A DNA stretch of 64,000 nt, taken from assembly GCF_000430545.1 (NCBI RefSeq), contig NZ_AUMF01000017.1, positions 1-64,000 on the forward strand, given 5' to 3'. This stretch comes from Tenacibaculum ovolyticum DSM 18103 (GTDB lineage: Bacteria; Bacteroidota; Bacteroidia; Flavobacteriales; Flavobacteriaceae). Each line of letters opens with the position of its first letter. The first letter of the stretch is position 1. Position numbers and translations under genes: made by a program. The notes beneath the pieces were generated by a model, which made no database searches, was not told the DNA's origin, and saw only the letters and a list, made by a program, of their open reading frames with translations. This document shows positions 44,111 to 53,733 of the stretch, in pieces.

Positions 44111-44491
44111 CTACTTGCTATTCAACAACTTTGAAACAGCGATTGCTTCTGTTATTAAAAAAATAAATAATGGAATAACCAAAGATACTCTTTGAGATTT
44201 TGCAAGTTCATCACCTGCAAATACAGAGTCTTGAAAAATTAAGACAAAAAAACCTATTTTTAAAAGCATTAAAGCTAAGTAACCATAACCTGCTTCATTT
44301 GGCATTTTACTAGCAAGAAACTCAAGTAATATATATATTAAACTGGTTGCTATTACATGAAATAAGTATATATAAAATAAAGAGAAAGGTAGTACAATGT
44401 TTCTTGTACTTAAAAAAAAATTATGTGAAGTATAACTCACTGCGAATAATATAACTACAGCTGTGATAAAATACAAAATGCGTTTAATCAT
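44111..44491 (-). CDS. small AtpI-region membrane protein (DUF6168-like)
   Basis: 126 residues from the ATG at 44491, which lies 2 bp after the AtpZ-like gene's stop. A longer frame to 44563 would run far into that gene and adds a Cys/Ser-rich tail with no sense, so I reject it. Four hydrophobic segments. It takes the position of an atpI-type gene between the AtpZ-like protein and atpB; an ATP synthase assembly role is inference from position. The DUF assignment is from memory of its place beside atp genes. Confidence 0.75.
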   Translation of the reverse strand: MIKRILYFITAVVILFAVSYTSHNFFLSTRNIVLPFSLFYIYLFHVIATSLIYILLEFLASKMPNEAGYGYLALMLLKIGFFVLIFQDSVFAGDELAKSQRVSLVIPLFIFLITEAIAVSKLLNSK

Positions 44492-44493
44492 TA

Positions 44494-44715
44494 TTACTTG
44501 GATATTTTTGAAACTTGACGAATTACAGAAAACATTGCTAAAAAAACTGCTGCAAGTGTACATATTTTAGAATACAACTCTACATCATTTGGAAACTTAA
44601 CATCTAACCATTCACCTAGTAAATTACCAAGATAAATGGTTAAACCCATTTGAAGAGCAATACTAGTAAACCGAAAGTATTTATTAAGCGGTTTTTTCTT
44701 TGCCTTTTTGCTCAT
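44494..44715 (-). CDS. AtpZ/AtpI family protein
   Basis: 73 residues: a basic N-terminus (MSKKAKKKPLNKY), then two membrane helices with the family pattern GLTIYLGNLLGEWLD between them. AtpI/AtpZ proteins assist c-ring assembly and in some bacteria act as a Ca2+/Mg2+ channel. The first 32 bp overlap the end of the bactofilin gene in another frame, so translation of the two is probably coupled. Confidence 0.87.
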   Translation of the reverse strand: MSKKAKKKPLNKYFRFTSIALQMGLTIYLGNLLGEWLDVKFPNDVELYSKICTLAAVFLAMFSVIRQVSKISK

Positions 44716-45091
44716 TATTTTTCATTTCTTTTAAAGCTCCTTTCATTGAACAAGTTGCATTAAATGAAGCGCCTGGCTCTACTGAAAGTTTACCTATAAT
44801 AACGTCTCCATTAATATTTGCTGAAGTTTTTACAGTTAATGTATTTGAAACTACTAATTCACCAGAAAACTTACCTTCAATATCGGCATTTGTACACTCT
44901 ACCTTACCTTTAATAAAACCTGATTCTCCAATAATAACTCTACCATTTGTTTTAATGGTTCCTTCTAAAGTTCCGTCAATTCTAAAATCACCTTCTGAAA
45001 TAATCTCTCCAGAAATCTGTGTGTTTTTACCTACTATATTTCTTTCTGAAACTTTATTTTCATTTGTTTTCTTACTTTCTTTACTAAACAT
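44684..45091 (-). CDS. bactofilin (polymer-forming cytoskeletal protein)
   Basis: 135 residues. The DUF583 core (about 20-115) is a right-handed beta helix read from short repeats: ISEGDFRIDGTLEGTI, VIIGESGFIKG, and VIIGKLSVEPGA. N- and C-terminal tails are disordered and charged. Bactofilins polymerise into nucleotide-free filaments at the membrane and scaffold cell-wall or polar structures. It lies 20 bp after the sprE-like gene and overlaps the AtpZ gene. Confidence 0.93.
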   Translation of the reverse strand: MFSKESKKTNENKVSERNIVGKNTQISGEIISEGDFRIDGTLEGTIKTNGRVIIGESGFIKGKVECTNADIEGKFSGELVVSNTLTVKTSANINGDVIIGKLSVEPGASFNATCSMKGALKEMKNNEQKGKEKTA

Positions 45092-45111
45092 ATTTAGGGG
45101 AATTTGGGTTT

Positions 45112-47340
45112 TTATTTTTTTAACTGTGCTAATATTTCTTTCGCCTTTACGCCTTCTTCTTTATTTGCATAACCAATTGCAACGAATTCTAATGCTTTTT
45201 TATAGAGATCTCTACTCTTGTACTTCCCTATAGACAAAGCCTTTAAAAGTGCAAATTTAGGGATTAATTTCGAATTACTTGAAGCGATTGAAAAACTGTC
45301 TATCTCACGTACAGCTTCTTCAAACTTATTTTTTTTATATAAATAATAAACTTCTTTATATTTATCTAAAACAACATCTTCTTTTTTTGCTGTTGTTAAT
45401 TTTTTTGTAGGATTTATTATTACTTGAGCAAAAGTAGTTTTCGGATACTTATTTAAAATAACATCCTTATATTTTTTTGACTTCTCAACATCATTCACAT
45501 CAGTATATATTTGATATAAATGATAGCTTATTGACAATTCTAAATCTGTATTTAGTTGTTCTTTTTGAAAACGCTCTAAATTTTTAATTGCAAGGCTCGT
45601 ATTTTTAAATTGTTCTTTATAAATTAAACCTAATTGATACAAAGCGTCATTACGAGTTTTAGTTAATTCAGTTATTACATTTTTATCTGTTGGTATCTCA
45701 TCTAAATACGTACTTAACTCATATCTTTTATTTACAACAGGCTCTGTAGATTCTTCAACAATATCGTTGCTTACATTTGTAGATTTGTCTGACAATCTCC
45801 AATTATCTTCTAATGGACGCGTACCCCATGTTTTTTGAAAGGCTGCTTTACCAAAACCTAAAGCTTGAGTATTATAAAAATACCATTTACCTTTATTGCT
45901 TTTATTACCCACTGATGCTCCACCTCCAAAAGAACTTCCAAAGTTTTGTGTATTTAAGAGCAATTGTTGTTTCTCTTCGTCTTCTTTCTTAATTTTCTCT
46001 ATGTAGTTTTCAAAAAACAATGTTCGTTCATCAACACTCATAGCAACTAATTTAAGAATGCTATCATTATTCTTAACAAGGTCTTCATACTTTCTTAAAG
46101 TAGTTAACCCTCTGTTTTTTCTTCTAACTCTTCTAATTCTTTTCTCTTGATCAAACTCTTTTGAAGTAGCTTGTAAAACACTATCGTAATATGAACCTGC
46201 TAATAAGTACGCTTCTTTATCAAATGCAATATTACCTAAGCGTTCATAAGCATATGTTTTTTGATAATTATTATTATTTTTCGCTTGTAATGATTTCTTA
46301 AAATACCCAATAGCTTTATCTGTATTGTTTCTTCCTACTTCTAAAACTCCTGCTTGATAATATAAAGCGTTTAAAAACTTACGATTATCCGAATTTCTAA
46401 TTAGTTTTTTTAACTTAGCTAATACGACTATAGATGCTGAATCGTTTTCAGTATTTTTAGCCATTTCAATATTTGCTCGAATACGATATTTATATGGCGC
46501 TTTTTTAGTACTTGCTAATTTATTAAATACTATTCTTGCAGAATCTCTGTAATTTAACTCACTATAAATTTGCCCTAAGACAAACATATTACGTGCAGAT
46601 TGTTCTTTATTCTTAAATATTTTTGACGCTGCTGTTAAATGTTCTATTACTTTTTGAATCGTATCTGTTTTTTGATACGCCATTGCCATTGCAGTGTGTG
46701 CTTGTTCTCTTATTACGTCAGGTAATTCTTCTTCGTTTTCTTCAACCTCTAACAAAAACTTCAAAGATTCTATTGCTAGTTTTTCATTATCTAAACGAAT
46801 ATTTGTTTTTGCTCTCCAAATTTTTGTTTCATTTATTAAACTTGCATTCGGATAATTTGCTATGATATAGTTAAAAGATTCTATTGCAGGAATGAAACGC
46901 TGTGTATAATATCTCGATTTCCCTAATAACAAATAAGCATCGTCAATTTGGCGATTTTTTTCATATCCATTCACATTCATTGAATGTTTTTGAATTGCTT
47001 TTACCGCCTTTTCTTCCGCTTTATCAAACGACGTTAAAACTTCAACTTCTTCTTCCTCTTCATTATTAAAACCAGTACCTGGCTGTATTGCAGATAATAC
47101 GATCTCTTTTTCATCAAAAGTAATTGGTTCTAATTGTAAACGCTTCCAAAAGTTATCTTTATGTTTGTTTTCAACTTCTTCTAAACCCTTTAAATATGCT
47201 TGCTCTCCATTAAAAAGTATGTTATACTTTGTAGTTAGTGCATGAAAATTTCGATTTAAAAAAGCATCTTTTTTTACGCTACATGAATACACAATAGCCA
47301 AGAGGAGGTTGAAAACTAAGAATTTAGATAGTTTTTTCAT
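45112..47340 (-). CDS. sprE: gliding motility / T9SS TPR lipoprotein SprE (PorW homolog)
   Basis: 742 residues. Lipoprotein signal ending AIVYSC (C20). The rest is a long array of TPR-like helix pairs (about 90-420 and 540-740), with a low-complexity stretch GSSFGGGASVGN and a conserved FYN near the middle. Size, lipidation, TPR layout and its place before bactofilin and atp genes match SprE of Flavobacterium johnsoniae and PorW of Porphyromonas, which are needed for type IX secretion and gliding. An inverted repeat lies just upstream of its start. Identity is by recognition, not by search. Confidence 0.8.
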   Translation of the reverse strand: MKKLSKFLVFNLLLAIVYSCSVKKDAFLNRNFHALTTKYNILFNGEQAYLKGLEEVENKHKDNFWKRLQLEPITFDEKEIVLSAIQPGTGFNNEEEEEVEVLTSFDKAEEKAVKAIQKHSMNVNGYEKNRQIDDAYLLLGKSRYYTQRFIPAIESFNYIIANYPNASLINETKIWRAKTNIRLDNEKLAIESLKFLLEVEENEEELPDVIREQAHTAMAMAYQKTDTIQKVIEHLTAASKIFKNKEQSARNMFVLGQIYSELNYRDSARIVFNKLASTKKAPYKYRIRANIEMAKNTENDSASIVVLAKLKKLIRNSDNRKFLNALYYQAGVLEVGRNNTDKAIGYFKKSLQAKNNNNYQKTYAYERLGNIAFDKEAYLLAGSYYDSVLQATSKEFDQEKRIRRVRRKNRGLTTLRKYEDLVKNNDSILKLVAMSVDERTLFFENYIEKIKKEDEEKQQLLLNTQNFGSSFGGGASVGNKSNKGKWYFYNTQALGFGKAAFQKTWGTRPLEDNWRLSDKSTNVSNDIVEESTEPVVNKRYELSTYLDEIPTDKNVITELTKTRNDALYQLGLIYKEQFKNTSLAIKNLERFQKEQLNTDLELSISYHLYQIYTDVNDVEKSKKYKDVILNKYPKTTFAQVIINPTKKLTTAKKEDVVLDKYKEVYYLYKKNKFEEAVREIDSFSIASSNSKLIPKFALLKALSIGKYKSRDLYKKALEFVAIGYANKEEGVKAKEILAQLKK

Positions 47341-47348
47341 ATAGTTAT

Positions 47349-47397
47349 GCTTTTACTGTACAACAGTAATATTAATAAGTTTATTGTACGTAAAAGC
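47349..47397 (-). repeat. inverted repeat in the sprE leader
   Basis: 14-bp arms, GCTTTTAC plus GTACAA with one bulged base (47349-47363) and TTGTAC plus GTAAAAGC (47384-47397), with a 20-nt loop, ending 9 bp from the sprE ATG. It would fold in the 5' leader and could hide the start region, or bind a regulator. Confidence 0.6.
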
Positions 47398-47519
47398 GTA
47401 AAAATAGCAATAAAAAGATAATTTTTAGGCACCTTGTAAGATTTAAAATACGTCTAAGCTATTAAAAAACACTTTTATCCTTCCCTTTAATTTTTTTTAG
47501 CTCGCATAATTTATTTGAT

Positions 47520-48215
47520 TTAAACAGAAAAATAACTTTCTAATTCTTTTAAAGTTTCTGGTGAGGTATTAATATCTTTTACCAAATTACCTTTATCTAA
47601 TACAACTATTCGTTCACAAACATCAGTTACGTGACTTAAATCGTGACTAGAGATTAATATTGTAACTTCTTTATTATTGGTTAAAGATTTCAACATTTTT
47701 TTTAATCTAATTTGAGTTGTTGGATCTAAATTAGCAAAAGGTTCATCTAAAATTATTACTTGTGGGTTTCCCATCATTGCAGCTACAATTCCTGCTTTTT
47801 TTTGATTCCCTTTACTTAAATCTCGTAAATACTTTTTCTTTCCTAAAATCTCATCATTAAAAAACTCTTTAAACTGACTTACAAATGCTTTTACATCGGC
47901 TTTATTCATCCCACGTAAATCACCAATAAATTCAAAATATTCTTGAGGTGTTAAATACCCTATTAAAAAAGATTCATCAATAAAAGAGCCTGTAAAAGTT
48001 TTCCAATCTTCACTTTTATTTACTACAATTTTATTATTTACTATTTCACCAGTAGTTGGACGAATTAAGTCTAATAAAATATTAAAATATGTTGTTTTAC
48101 CTGCTCCATTATTCCCTACTAAACCAAAGCTTTGTCCTTTTGGAATTTCTAAACTTTCAATGTTTAAAACTTGAGACGCTCCGTATTTTTTTGTAAGATT
48201 TATTGTTTGTATCAT
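47520..48215 (-). CDS. ABC transporter ATP-binding protein
   Basis: 231 residues. Walker A GNNGAGKTT (about 35-43), signature LSKGNQ (a variant of LSGGQ), Walker B VIILDEPFANLD and the switch His in SSHDLSHV. The family is ABC-2/drug-antibiotic type exporters. It lies 11 bp after the DUF5687 permease gene on the same strand and forms the transporter with it. Substrate unknown. Confidence 0.94.
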   Translation of the reverse strand: MIQTINLTKKYGASQVLNIESLEIPKGQSFGLVGNNGAGKTTYFNILLDLIRPTTGEIVNNKIVVNKSEDWKTFTGSFIDESFLIGYLTPQEYFEFIGDLRGMNKADVKAFVSQFKEFFNDEILGKKKYLRDLSKGNQKKAGIVAAMMGNPQVIILDEPFANLDPTTQIRLKKMLKSLTNNKEVTILISSHDLSHVTDVCERIVVLDKGNLVKDINTSPETLKELESYFSV

Positions 48216-48226
48216 AATTTCTTTTA

Positions 48227-49705
48227 TTAATTTTCTTGATCAAATGCGTGAATCATAGCATATTTTTTTGCTACATAAGTTTTTGTAATTGCTTTCATTA
48301 GTTTTTTATGAAGTACAATACCTGTTAATCCTAAAATGATTAAAACTGTAATTGCTACTTCAAAATTTACCAACCAATTTACCAATGCAAATAATGCCAT
48401 AGGAAGTACCATTAGTGGAATACCTATTAACCACTGAACTGCTCCTGTTCCTTGATAATTAAAAGCTGCTTTTTGATCTAAATTTATTTTTTTTCGATTA
48501 AACGAACCTCCATACATAATTACATGTGAGTTTACACCAACATTGTAAATTGCTGCTGCAAAATGTGCTACTAAAATTTTCCATCCGAAATACACGTAAG
48601 GTATTCCTAAAACAAACAAGATTACAACACTAATTGCCATTAATGTAAACTTAGATTTTAAATAACGTTCATATTTAAAATTCTGACTCATTAGCATTTT
48701 GTAATAACCACTATCCCAAGCTGGAATAAATTGACCGAAATTAATTAAGAATGCACCTGTTGAAAATATACCTATAAACGCAAAAAAGAATTCTTTATCT
48801 GCATATTCTGGCTGAGGATAAAAGAATAAACCATATAGAAGACCTATCACTAAAATTGGCAAGGTTGATTTTGATCGTTTATTTCTCATTAATAACTTTA
48901 AATCTAACTGCATAAATGGTGCAATATCACCAAACCTATTTGTCCAAGCCAAATCTGTAGGCTTTGCTTCTTCTATTTTTGTATCTACAGCACTATCAAC
49001 ATATAATTTACTTTTTAAAATAATATAATTGTAATAATATAGAATTATTAGAATTGCTATTAGTACAAGTATTAATACTGGGTTTTTAGTAATTGCTAAA
49101 ATTCCATTAGATACTAACTCTGAAAAAGAAACCAGTTGAAAATAATCTAATGCAAAAATACTTCCTGAAATAGCTATTAAGGGTAAAAACGACAAATCAG
49201 TTTTTGCTGTCAAATTTTCAATAATAAAGTTTAAAAAATTTACTATTAATACAATTATTATTAATGAAATTACCCAAACAACTGTTTCTGTAATATCATA
49301 GCTTTCTGATACTAAAGTGACACCAAAAGGGATAATAGCAAAAAGCGGTAAAAAATTAAAAAAAGATATTGCTGATTTACCTAAAACATAATTTACAATT
49401 TTACTTCTTTTAATAGGTAATGTCAATAGTGGTTTTACTGTTATAATTGGTAATTTTTGAAGAAAAAAACGCATTATTAAATCTCCTAAAATCCAAAAGA
49501 ATAAAAAACTATTTACTATTAAAAAAGGGTCTTGATCTGGAAATATCTTCTGAACTCCTTTAAATAAAAAGAATCCGATAAGTAACATGTATGCTAACAT
49601 AATTAATCCAAAAAAACCTAAAATAATTTTAATTCCAATGCTTTTTTGCCAATAAGAAGATCGGAAATATTGTTTCCATTCTAAATTAAAAAAGTGTGTA
49701 ATCAT
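48227..49705 (-). CDS. ABC transporter permease, DUF5687 family
   Basis: 492 residues with about twelve hydrophobic segments in two clusters separated by a soluble loop near residues 235-270. The N-terminal FFNLEWKQYFRSSYWQKS is typical of DUF5687, an ABC permease family of Bacteroidota. It is the membrane partner of the downstream ATPase gene. The direction and substrate of transport are unknown. Confidence 0.87.
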   Translation of the reverse strand: MITHFFNLEWKQYFRSSYWQKSIGIKIILGFFGLIMLAYMLLIGFFLFKGVQKIFPDQDPFLIVNSFLFFWILGDLIMRFFLQKLPIITVKPLLTLPIKRSKIVNYVLGKSAISFFNFLPLFAIIPFGVTLVSESYDITETVVWVISLIIIVLIVNFLNFIIENLTAKTDLSFLPLIAISGSIFALDYFQLVSFSELVSNGILAITKNPVLILVLIAILIILYYYNYIILKSKLYVDSAVDTKIEEAKPTDLAWTNRFGDIAPFMQLDLKLLMRNKRSKSTLPILVIGLLYGLFFYPQPEYADKEFFFAFIGIFSTGAFLINFGQFIPAWDSGYYKMLMSQNFKYERYLKSKFTLMAISVVILFVLGIPYVYFGWKILVAHFAAAIYNVGVNSHVIMYGGSFNRKKINLDQKAAFNYQGTGAVQWLIGIPLMVLPMALFALVNWLVNFEVAITVLIILGLTGIVLHKKLMKAITKTYVAKKYAMIHAFDQEN

Positions 49706-49761
49706 TTGGTTAGTTATTAATTGATTGTTTATAAGTACATTTCATTAACTATTTGTTACAT

Positions 49762-49795
49762 AAAAAAAGCATCAATTTTTAAAATTGATGCTTTT
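49762..49795 (-). terminator. terminator of the DUF1761 gene
   Basis: 11-bp stem GCATCAATTTT / AAAATTGATGC (49769-49779 and 49781-49791; the innermost A-T pairs open to form the loop), followed on the minus strand by seven Ts. Confidence 0.85.
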
Positions 49796-49819
49796 ACATA
49801 TTATATATTCATTAATTAC

Positions 49820-50320
49820 TTACACCCATTGACAAATAATTCCTCCCATTAAAGCTAGCGTTACAACCCAATATCCTACATTGATTGCAACATATTTAAA
49901 GCTTTTTCTTTCAAATAAAGATTTTGTTCCTATAATTGGTAATACAAAAAACAAACCTGTTATAACACCATGTAATGCTCCGTGTTTAAAAGTTCTAAAA
50001 CGGTCACCAAAATTACTCATAAACTCTTGAAAATATGTAAATCCTTTTCCAGATCCGTTCATAAATTCTGGCTCACCTGCTAAGGTTTGATAAACTCCAA
50101 ATTGATGTATCACTAAAAACTGCATAAAAAAAGCAATTAATAAACTAAACACAAAACTAAGTCCAAAGATTAATAACATATTACCTCCTTCTAAATCTTT
50201 TTTAGTAAAATTCATTTCTTTCATCCACCTATCTTGAAATAACATAGGGCCATACCAAAGAAATCCCATAATCATAGGAATAAAAGCTGCACCTAAAAGT
50301 GCTAAATAGTTTGTTTCCAT
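49820..50320 (-). CDS. DUF1761 family membrane protein
   Basis: 166 residues with four membrane segments. Starts NYLALLGAAFIPMIMGFLWYGP and continues with RWMKEMNFTKKDLE, both characteristic of DUF1761. A soluble loop lies near residues 60-95. The function of the family is unknown. It is a single-gene transcript with a -7 element (TATATTTG on the minus strand, 50347-50354) and a terminator. Confidence 0.88.
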   Translation of the reverse strand: METNYLALLGAAFIPMIMGFLWYGPMLFQDRWMKEMNFTKKDLEGGNMLLIFGLSFVFSLLIAFFMQFLVIHQFGVYQTLAGEPEFMNGSGKGFTYFQEFMSNFGDRFRTFKHGALHGVITGLFFVLPIIGTKSLFERKSFKYVAINVGYWVVTLALMGGIICQWV

Positions 50321-50346
50321 TATAAAAAGTTTATAGTTAATCTACT

Positions 50347-50354
50347 CAAATATA
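50347..50354 (-). promoter_or_regulatory. -7 element of the DUF1761 gene
   Basis: TATATTTG on the minus strand, 26 nt before the start; no TTG at the right spacing. It touches the terminator of the upstream transcript. Confidence 0.5.
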
Positions 50355-50356
50355 AC

Positions 50357-50386
50357 GAAAAAGCATCAACTAAAGAGTTGATGCTT
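50357..50386 (-). terminator. terminator of the mltD-like / DUF4837 unit
   Basis: 9-bp stem GCATCAACT / AGTTGATGC (50363-50371 and 50376-50384), 4-nt loop, followed on the minus strand by five Ts. Its arms resemble those of the terminator at 49762. Confidence 0.75.
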
Positions 50387-50414
50387 ATAAGTAAACCGAT
50401 AATTAAGGTTACAA

Positions 50415-51407
50415 TTAATTTATTTTCATTGATTTTGCAATGGCTTCTAATTCAAAAAGAAAGTCACGTTTATTTACAGATGGTGCGTATGTAAATCCTT
50501 CAAAAATTACTAGTCGATTATTCTTTTTATCGATTATAGTATAATTGATAAAAGGACCTGCCATAAAATCGTTTTTAACTTCCCATTTACCTCTTGTTTC
50601 ATAAGCCTTTTTACCATCAATTTCTGCATCAAAAGTAAATGGTGTATATGCCTGTTCTGTAATCATATACATTCCTTCTTTACTACCAGGTATGTGTTTT
50701 TTACCAATCGTATCACGTACAGCTGTAATGTTATCAGCAATTTTATTTTCATCTTCTAAAGGCATACTATATATTAAAATATTATTAGTACCATCTCCTC
50801 TAGCAATACCGCTTTTTAAATGCTGACGAAACCAAATAAAATCACCTGTATCTTCAACTAATTTATATCTTTTTGGAATATCTAATGTTAATCCTATCCT
50901 TTTAATTGTTTTAAATTTAGTTTCGTCTATACGATCTTTTTTAAAGAGACGTTGTGTAAATCTAATATCCTCATCTTTAAATAATTTAATAATTTCTTTT
51001 CCTCTTTTGTTTAAAATATTTAACAACCCAACTCCATCTTTAGCTGTAGCATGCACAATAATTTGAGGTATTGCATACCTGTTTTTCTCTACAGTAATCC
51101 CTTCATTAGCGCCTCTTTTAAGAATTAAAACAGCTTTTCCATGTCGCATAAAACTACTAAAACCAACCGGATCTACCTGGCTTACGGATAATAAAGTTTC
51201 TGGTTGCGGCAAACCAACTTGGTGCTCACCAAATACAGTACGTATTGCATCTCCTATTTTACCATCCCAATCTGCTCCTTTGGTTACCACCATTATTCTA
51301 TTGGTATTACCATTAGACGTAGGTAAAGTATAACTATCTTTTCCATCACCTGTTTTACATGATATTACAAAGAATACCAAAACAAGTATGGTTGCTATTT
51401 TCCTCAT
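50415..51407 (-). CDS. DUF4837 family lipoprotein
   Basis: 330 residues. Lipoprotein signal VFFVISC (C17), then a domain starting NRIMVVTKGADWDGKIGDAIR, the DUF4837 signature, repeated weakly in the second half. The family is Bacteroidota-specific with unknown function. It lies 33 bp after the lytic transglycosylase gene in the same transcript, which suggests an envelope role. Confidence 0.87.
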   Translation of the reverse strand: MRKIATILVLVFFVISCKTGDGKDSYTLPTSNGNTNRIMVVTKGADWDGKIGDAIRTVFGEHQVGLPQPETLLSVSQVDPVGFSSFMRHGKAVLILKRGANEGITVEKNRYAIPQIIVHATAKDGVGLLNILNKRGKEIIKLFKDEDIRFTQRLFKKDRIDETKFKTIKRIGLTLDIPKRYKLVEDTGDFIWFRQHLKSGIARGDGTNNILIYSMPLEDENKIADNITAVRDTIGKKHIPGSKEGMYMITEQAYTPFTFDAEIDGKKAYETRGKWEVKNDFMAGPFINYTIIDKKNNRLVIFEGFTYAPSVNKRDFLFELEAIAKSMKIN

Positions 51408-51440
51408 GATTTTTATTTTTTATAATGTTTAGTAGTATTT

Positions 51441-52964
51441 TTAACCTTTAAAAATTTTAAGCTTCATTCCTGGCTTTAGACTTTTTACACTCCAAATATT
51501 GTTCCATTTTTTTATTTGCTCTATAGAAACTGACGGGTATTTCTTAGATATTGTCCATAACGAATCTCCATTTTGCACAACATAAACCTCATGCTTTCCT
51601 GTTGGAAGTTTGTATTTCTTTTTAAGCGCTTTCTTTGTCTTAACCATTCTTTTAGGATAAATACTTAAACGTTGTCCTATTTTTAAACGGTGACTTCTCA
51701 TACCGTTCCAACGTTTTATATCGCTAACTCTTACTCCAAATTTATTAGCTATCTTACCTAAATAATCACCACTACGTACTTTGTAGCGTGTACGCCTATC
51801 CATCTCAAAATACTTTGGTAATGGTTTCTCTCTTTTGTTATCATCTTCATTAGCTAATAAATAGATATCCTTCTCTTTATCAAGAAAATCTATCATGCTT
51901 CTTCGAGGCAATCTAACTGCGTAATTTTTATCTTTTACATACGGAATGACATCTAGCTTATACGATGGATTTAAGAATGAAATTAATTCAGCGTCAATTT
52001 TCGTTTTTTCTGATATTTGATCGAAACTAATTGTTCTCTTTATTTGAACAGTATCAGTTTCAAAATGGAAAATATCTGGTGATTTAGGGTAAATTCCATG
52101 TTCTTCTGCATGCTCAAAAATATACATTGTTGCATAAAATGCTGGTACATATCCTGCTGTTTCACGAGGTAAATATGGTCTAATATTCCAGTAATTTCGG
52201 TAACCTCCTGATCGTTTTATTGCTTTTGAAACATTTCCTGGTCCTGAATTATAGGCTGCCAAAGCTAAATCCCAATCTCCAAAAATCTTATATAGTCTAC
52301 TCAAATATTTACAAGCGGCTATTGTTGCTTTTACAGGGTTTTGTCTTTCATCAACATACGAATTGACTTTTAAATCAAATTGAATTCCTGTACCATACAT
52401 AAATTGCCATAGTCCAGTTGCTCCTACTCTCGATTTAGCTGCTGGTCGTAAAGCAGACTCTACAATCGCTAAATATTTCATTTCTAACGGAACATCAAAT
52501 TGATCTAAATACTGTTCAAACATCGGAAAATAATACTGTGCTCTTGCCATTAAAGCAGGGTAATATTTTTTACGGTACTTAAGATAACTATTTATTACTT
52601 TTTCTAATGCTGGGTTGTACGCTAAATGAAACGGTGTTTTTAAGTTTAACTCATTTAATCGTTTTTTTAATAAATCTGTAGAAAGTATTGTTGTTGTATT
52701 ACCAATAATATCTTTATCATTAATTACATATTGAATACTATCAAATAATGATGAATTAAATTTCTCTTCAATTAATAAACTATCAATAATTTTTAAATCA
52801 GTATCAGAAAATAACCCAACGGTTTGTTTTGGTTTAATAGAATCTTTTACGACCAAAATCGAGTCGATAACTATTGTTGTATTTTCTTTCTTTACAGAAG
52901 TACTATCTGTTGTTTGCTGAGCGAAAAAAGAAGTAGTAAAAAGTAGTAATAGTAAGTATCTCAT
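51441..52964 (-). CDS. membrane-bound lytic murein transglycosylase with LysM repeats (MltD-like)
   Basis: 507 residues. Signal peptide (about 1-15, ending FFAQ), a low-complexity stretch, an SLT domain (about 155-300) with catalytic Glu169 in AIVES followed by GATGLWQFM and the later AAYNSGPGNV, and two LysM modules (about 400-445 and 460-505). It cleaves the glycan chain of peptidoglycan to make 1,6-anhydro products, with LysM modules holding it to the wall. It starts 8 bp after xth, the upstream gene of the same operon. Confidence 0.94.
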   Translation of the reverse strand: MRYLLLLLFTTSFFAQQTTDSTSVKKENTTIVIDSILVVKDSIKPKQTVGLFSDTDLKIIDSLLIEEKFNSSLFDSIQYVINDKDIIGNTTTILSTDLLKKRLNELNLKTPFHLAYNPALEKVINSYLKYRKKYYPALMARAQYYFPMFEQYLDQFDVPLEMKYLAIVESALRPAAKSRVGATGLWQFMYGTGIQFDLKVNSYVDERQNPVKATIAACKYLSRLYKIFGDWDLALAAYNSGPGNVSKAIKRSGGYRNYWNIRPYLPRETAGYVPAFYATMYIFEHAEEHGIYPKSPDIFHFETDTVQIKRTISFDQISEKTKIDAELISFLNPSYKLDVIPYVKDKNYAVRLPRRSMIDFLDKEKDIYLLANEDDNKREKPLPKYFEMDRRTRYKVRSGDYLGKIANKFGVRVSDIKRWNGMRSHRLKIGQRLSIYPKRMVKTKKALKKKYKLPTGKHEVYVVQNGDSLWTISKKYPSVSIEQIKKWNNIWSVKSLKPGMKLKIFKG

Positions 52965-52971
52965 GTTTTTT

Positions 52972-53733
52972 TTATAAATCTAATTCAACAACAATCGGGC
53001 AATGATCTGAATGTTTTGCTTCGGTTAAAATATATGCTCTCGCAATTTTACGTTGTAATGGCTCAGAAACCATTGCGTAATCTAAACGCCACCCTTTATT
53101 ATTTGCTCTAGAGTTTGCACGATAACTCCACCAAGAATATTCTTGTCTTTCTGGGTTTAAAAATCGAAAACTATCTGTAAATCCGCTGTCAATAAACTTA
53201 GTAAGCCATTCTCGTTCTTCTGGTAAAAAACCAGATACTCCTTTCATTTTTGGGTTATGAATATCTATCGCTTCATGACAAATATTATAATCTCCACAAA
53301 TAACTAAATTCGGAATCGTTTTTTTTAACTCAGTTGCATATGCCAAGATCTCATCCATATAATTGAACTTATAATCTAACCTAGCAGCGTTTGTACCTGA
53401 TGGTAAGTACATACTCATTACAGAGACTTCATCAAAATCTACACGAAGGTTTCTACCTTCAAAATCCATCGATTCAATACTTGTTCCATATTCAATATGT
53501 TTTGGTTCTTCTTTACAAAAAACAGCTACTGATGAGTACCCCTTTTTTTGTGCTGAAAACCAATAATGGTAAGGATAACCTGCATCTTCAAACTCCGTTA
53601 CATCTAACTGTTCTTTATGTGCTTTGGTTTCTTGAATACAAATCACATCTGGATTAGCAGATTTTAACCAATCTATAAATCCTTTTTTTAAAGCGGCTCT
53701 AATTCCGTTTACGTTATATGAGATTATTTTCAT
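52972..53733 (-). CDS. xth: exodeoxyribonuclease III (AP endonuclease)
   Basis: 253 residues. The N-terminal ISYNVNGIRAALKKG, the metal-binding CIQETK, GDYN, and the C-terminal LDYAMVSEPL and SDHCPIVVEL are all diagnostic of ExoA/Xth. It cuts at abasic sites in base excision repair. The start codon shares its A with the stop of the 76-residue gene upstream (TAATG). Confidence 0.96.
   Translation of the reverse strand: MKIISYNVNGIRAALKKGFIDWLKSANPDVICIQETKAHKEQLDVTEFEDAGYPYHYWFSAQKKGYSSVAVFCKEEPKHIEYGTSIESMDFEGRNLRVDFDEVSVMSMYLPSGTNAARLDYKFNYMDEILAYATELKKTIPNLVICGDYNICHEAIDIHNPKMKGVSGFLPEEREWLTKFIDSGFTDSFRFLNPERQEYSWWSYRANSRANNKGWRLDYAMVSEPLQRKIARAYILTEAKHSDHCPIVVELDL

Noticed and set aside
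44700..45233. 177-residue plus-strand frame opposite the bactofilin gene
   Set aside because: Hydrophobic low-complexity translation, antisense to a clear bactofilin and the sprE end; a codon-bias shadow.
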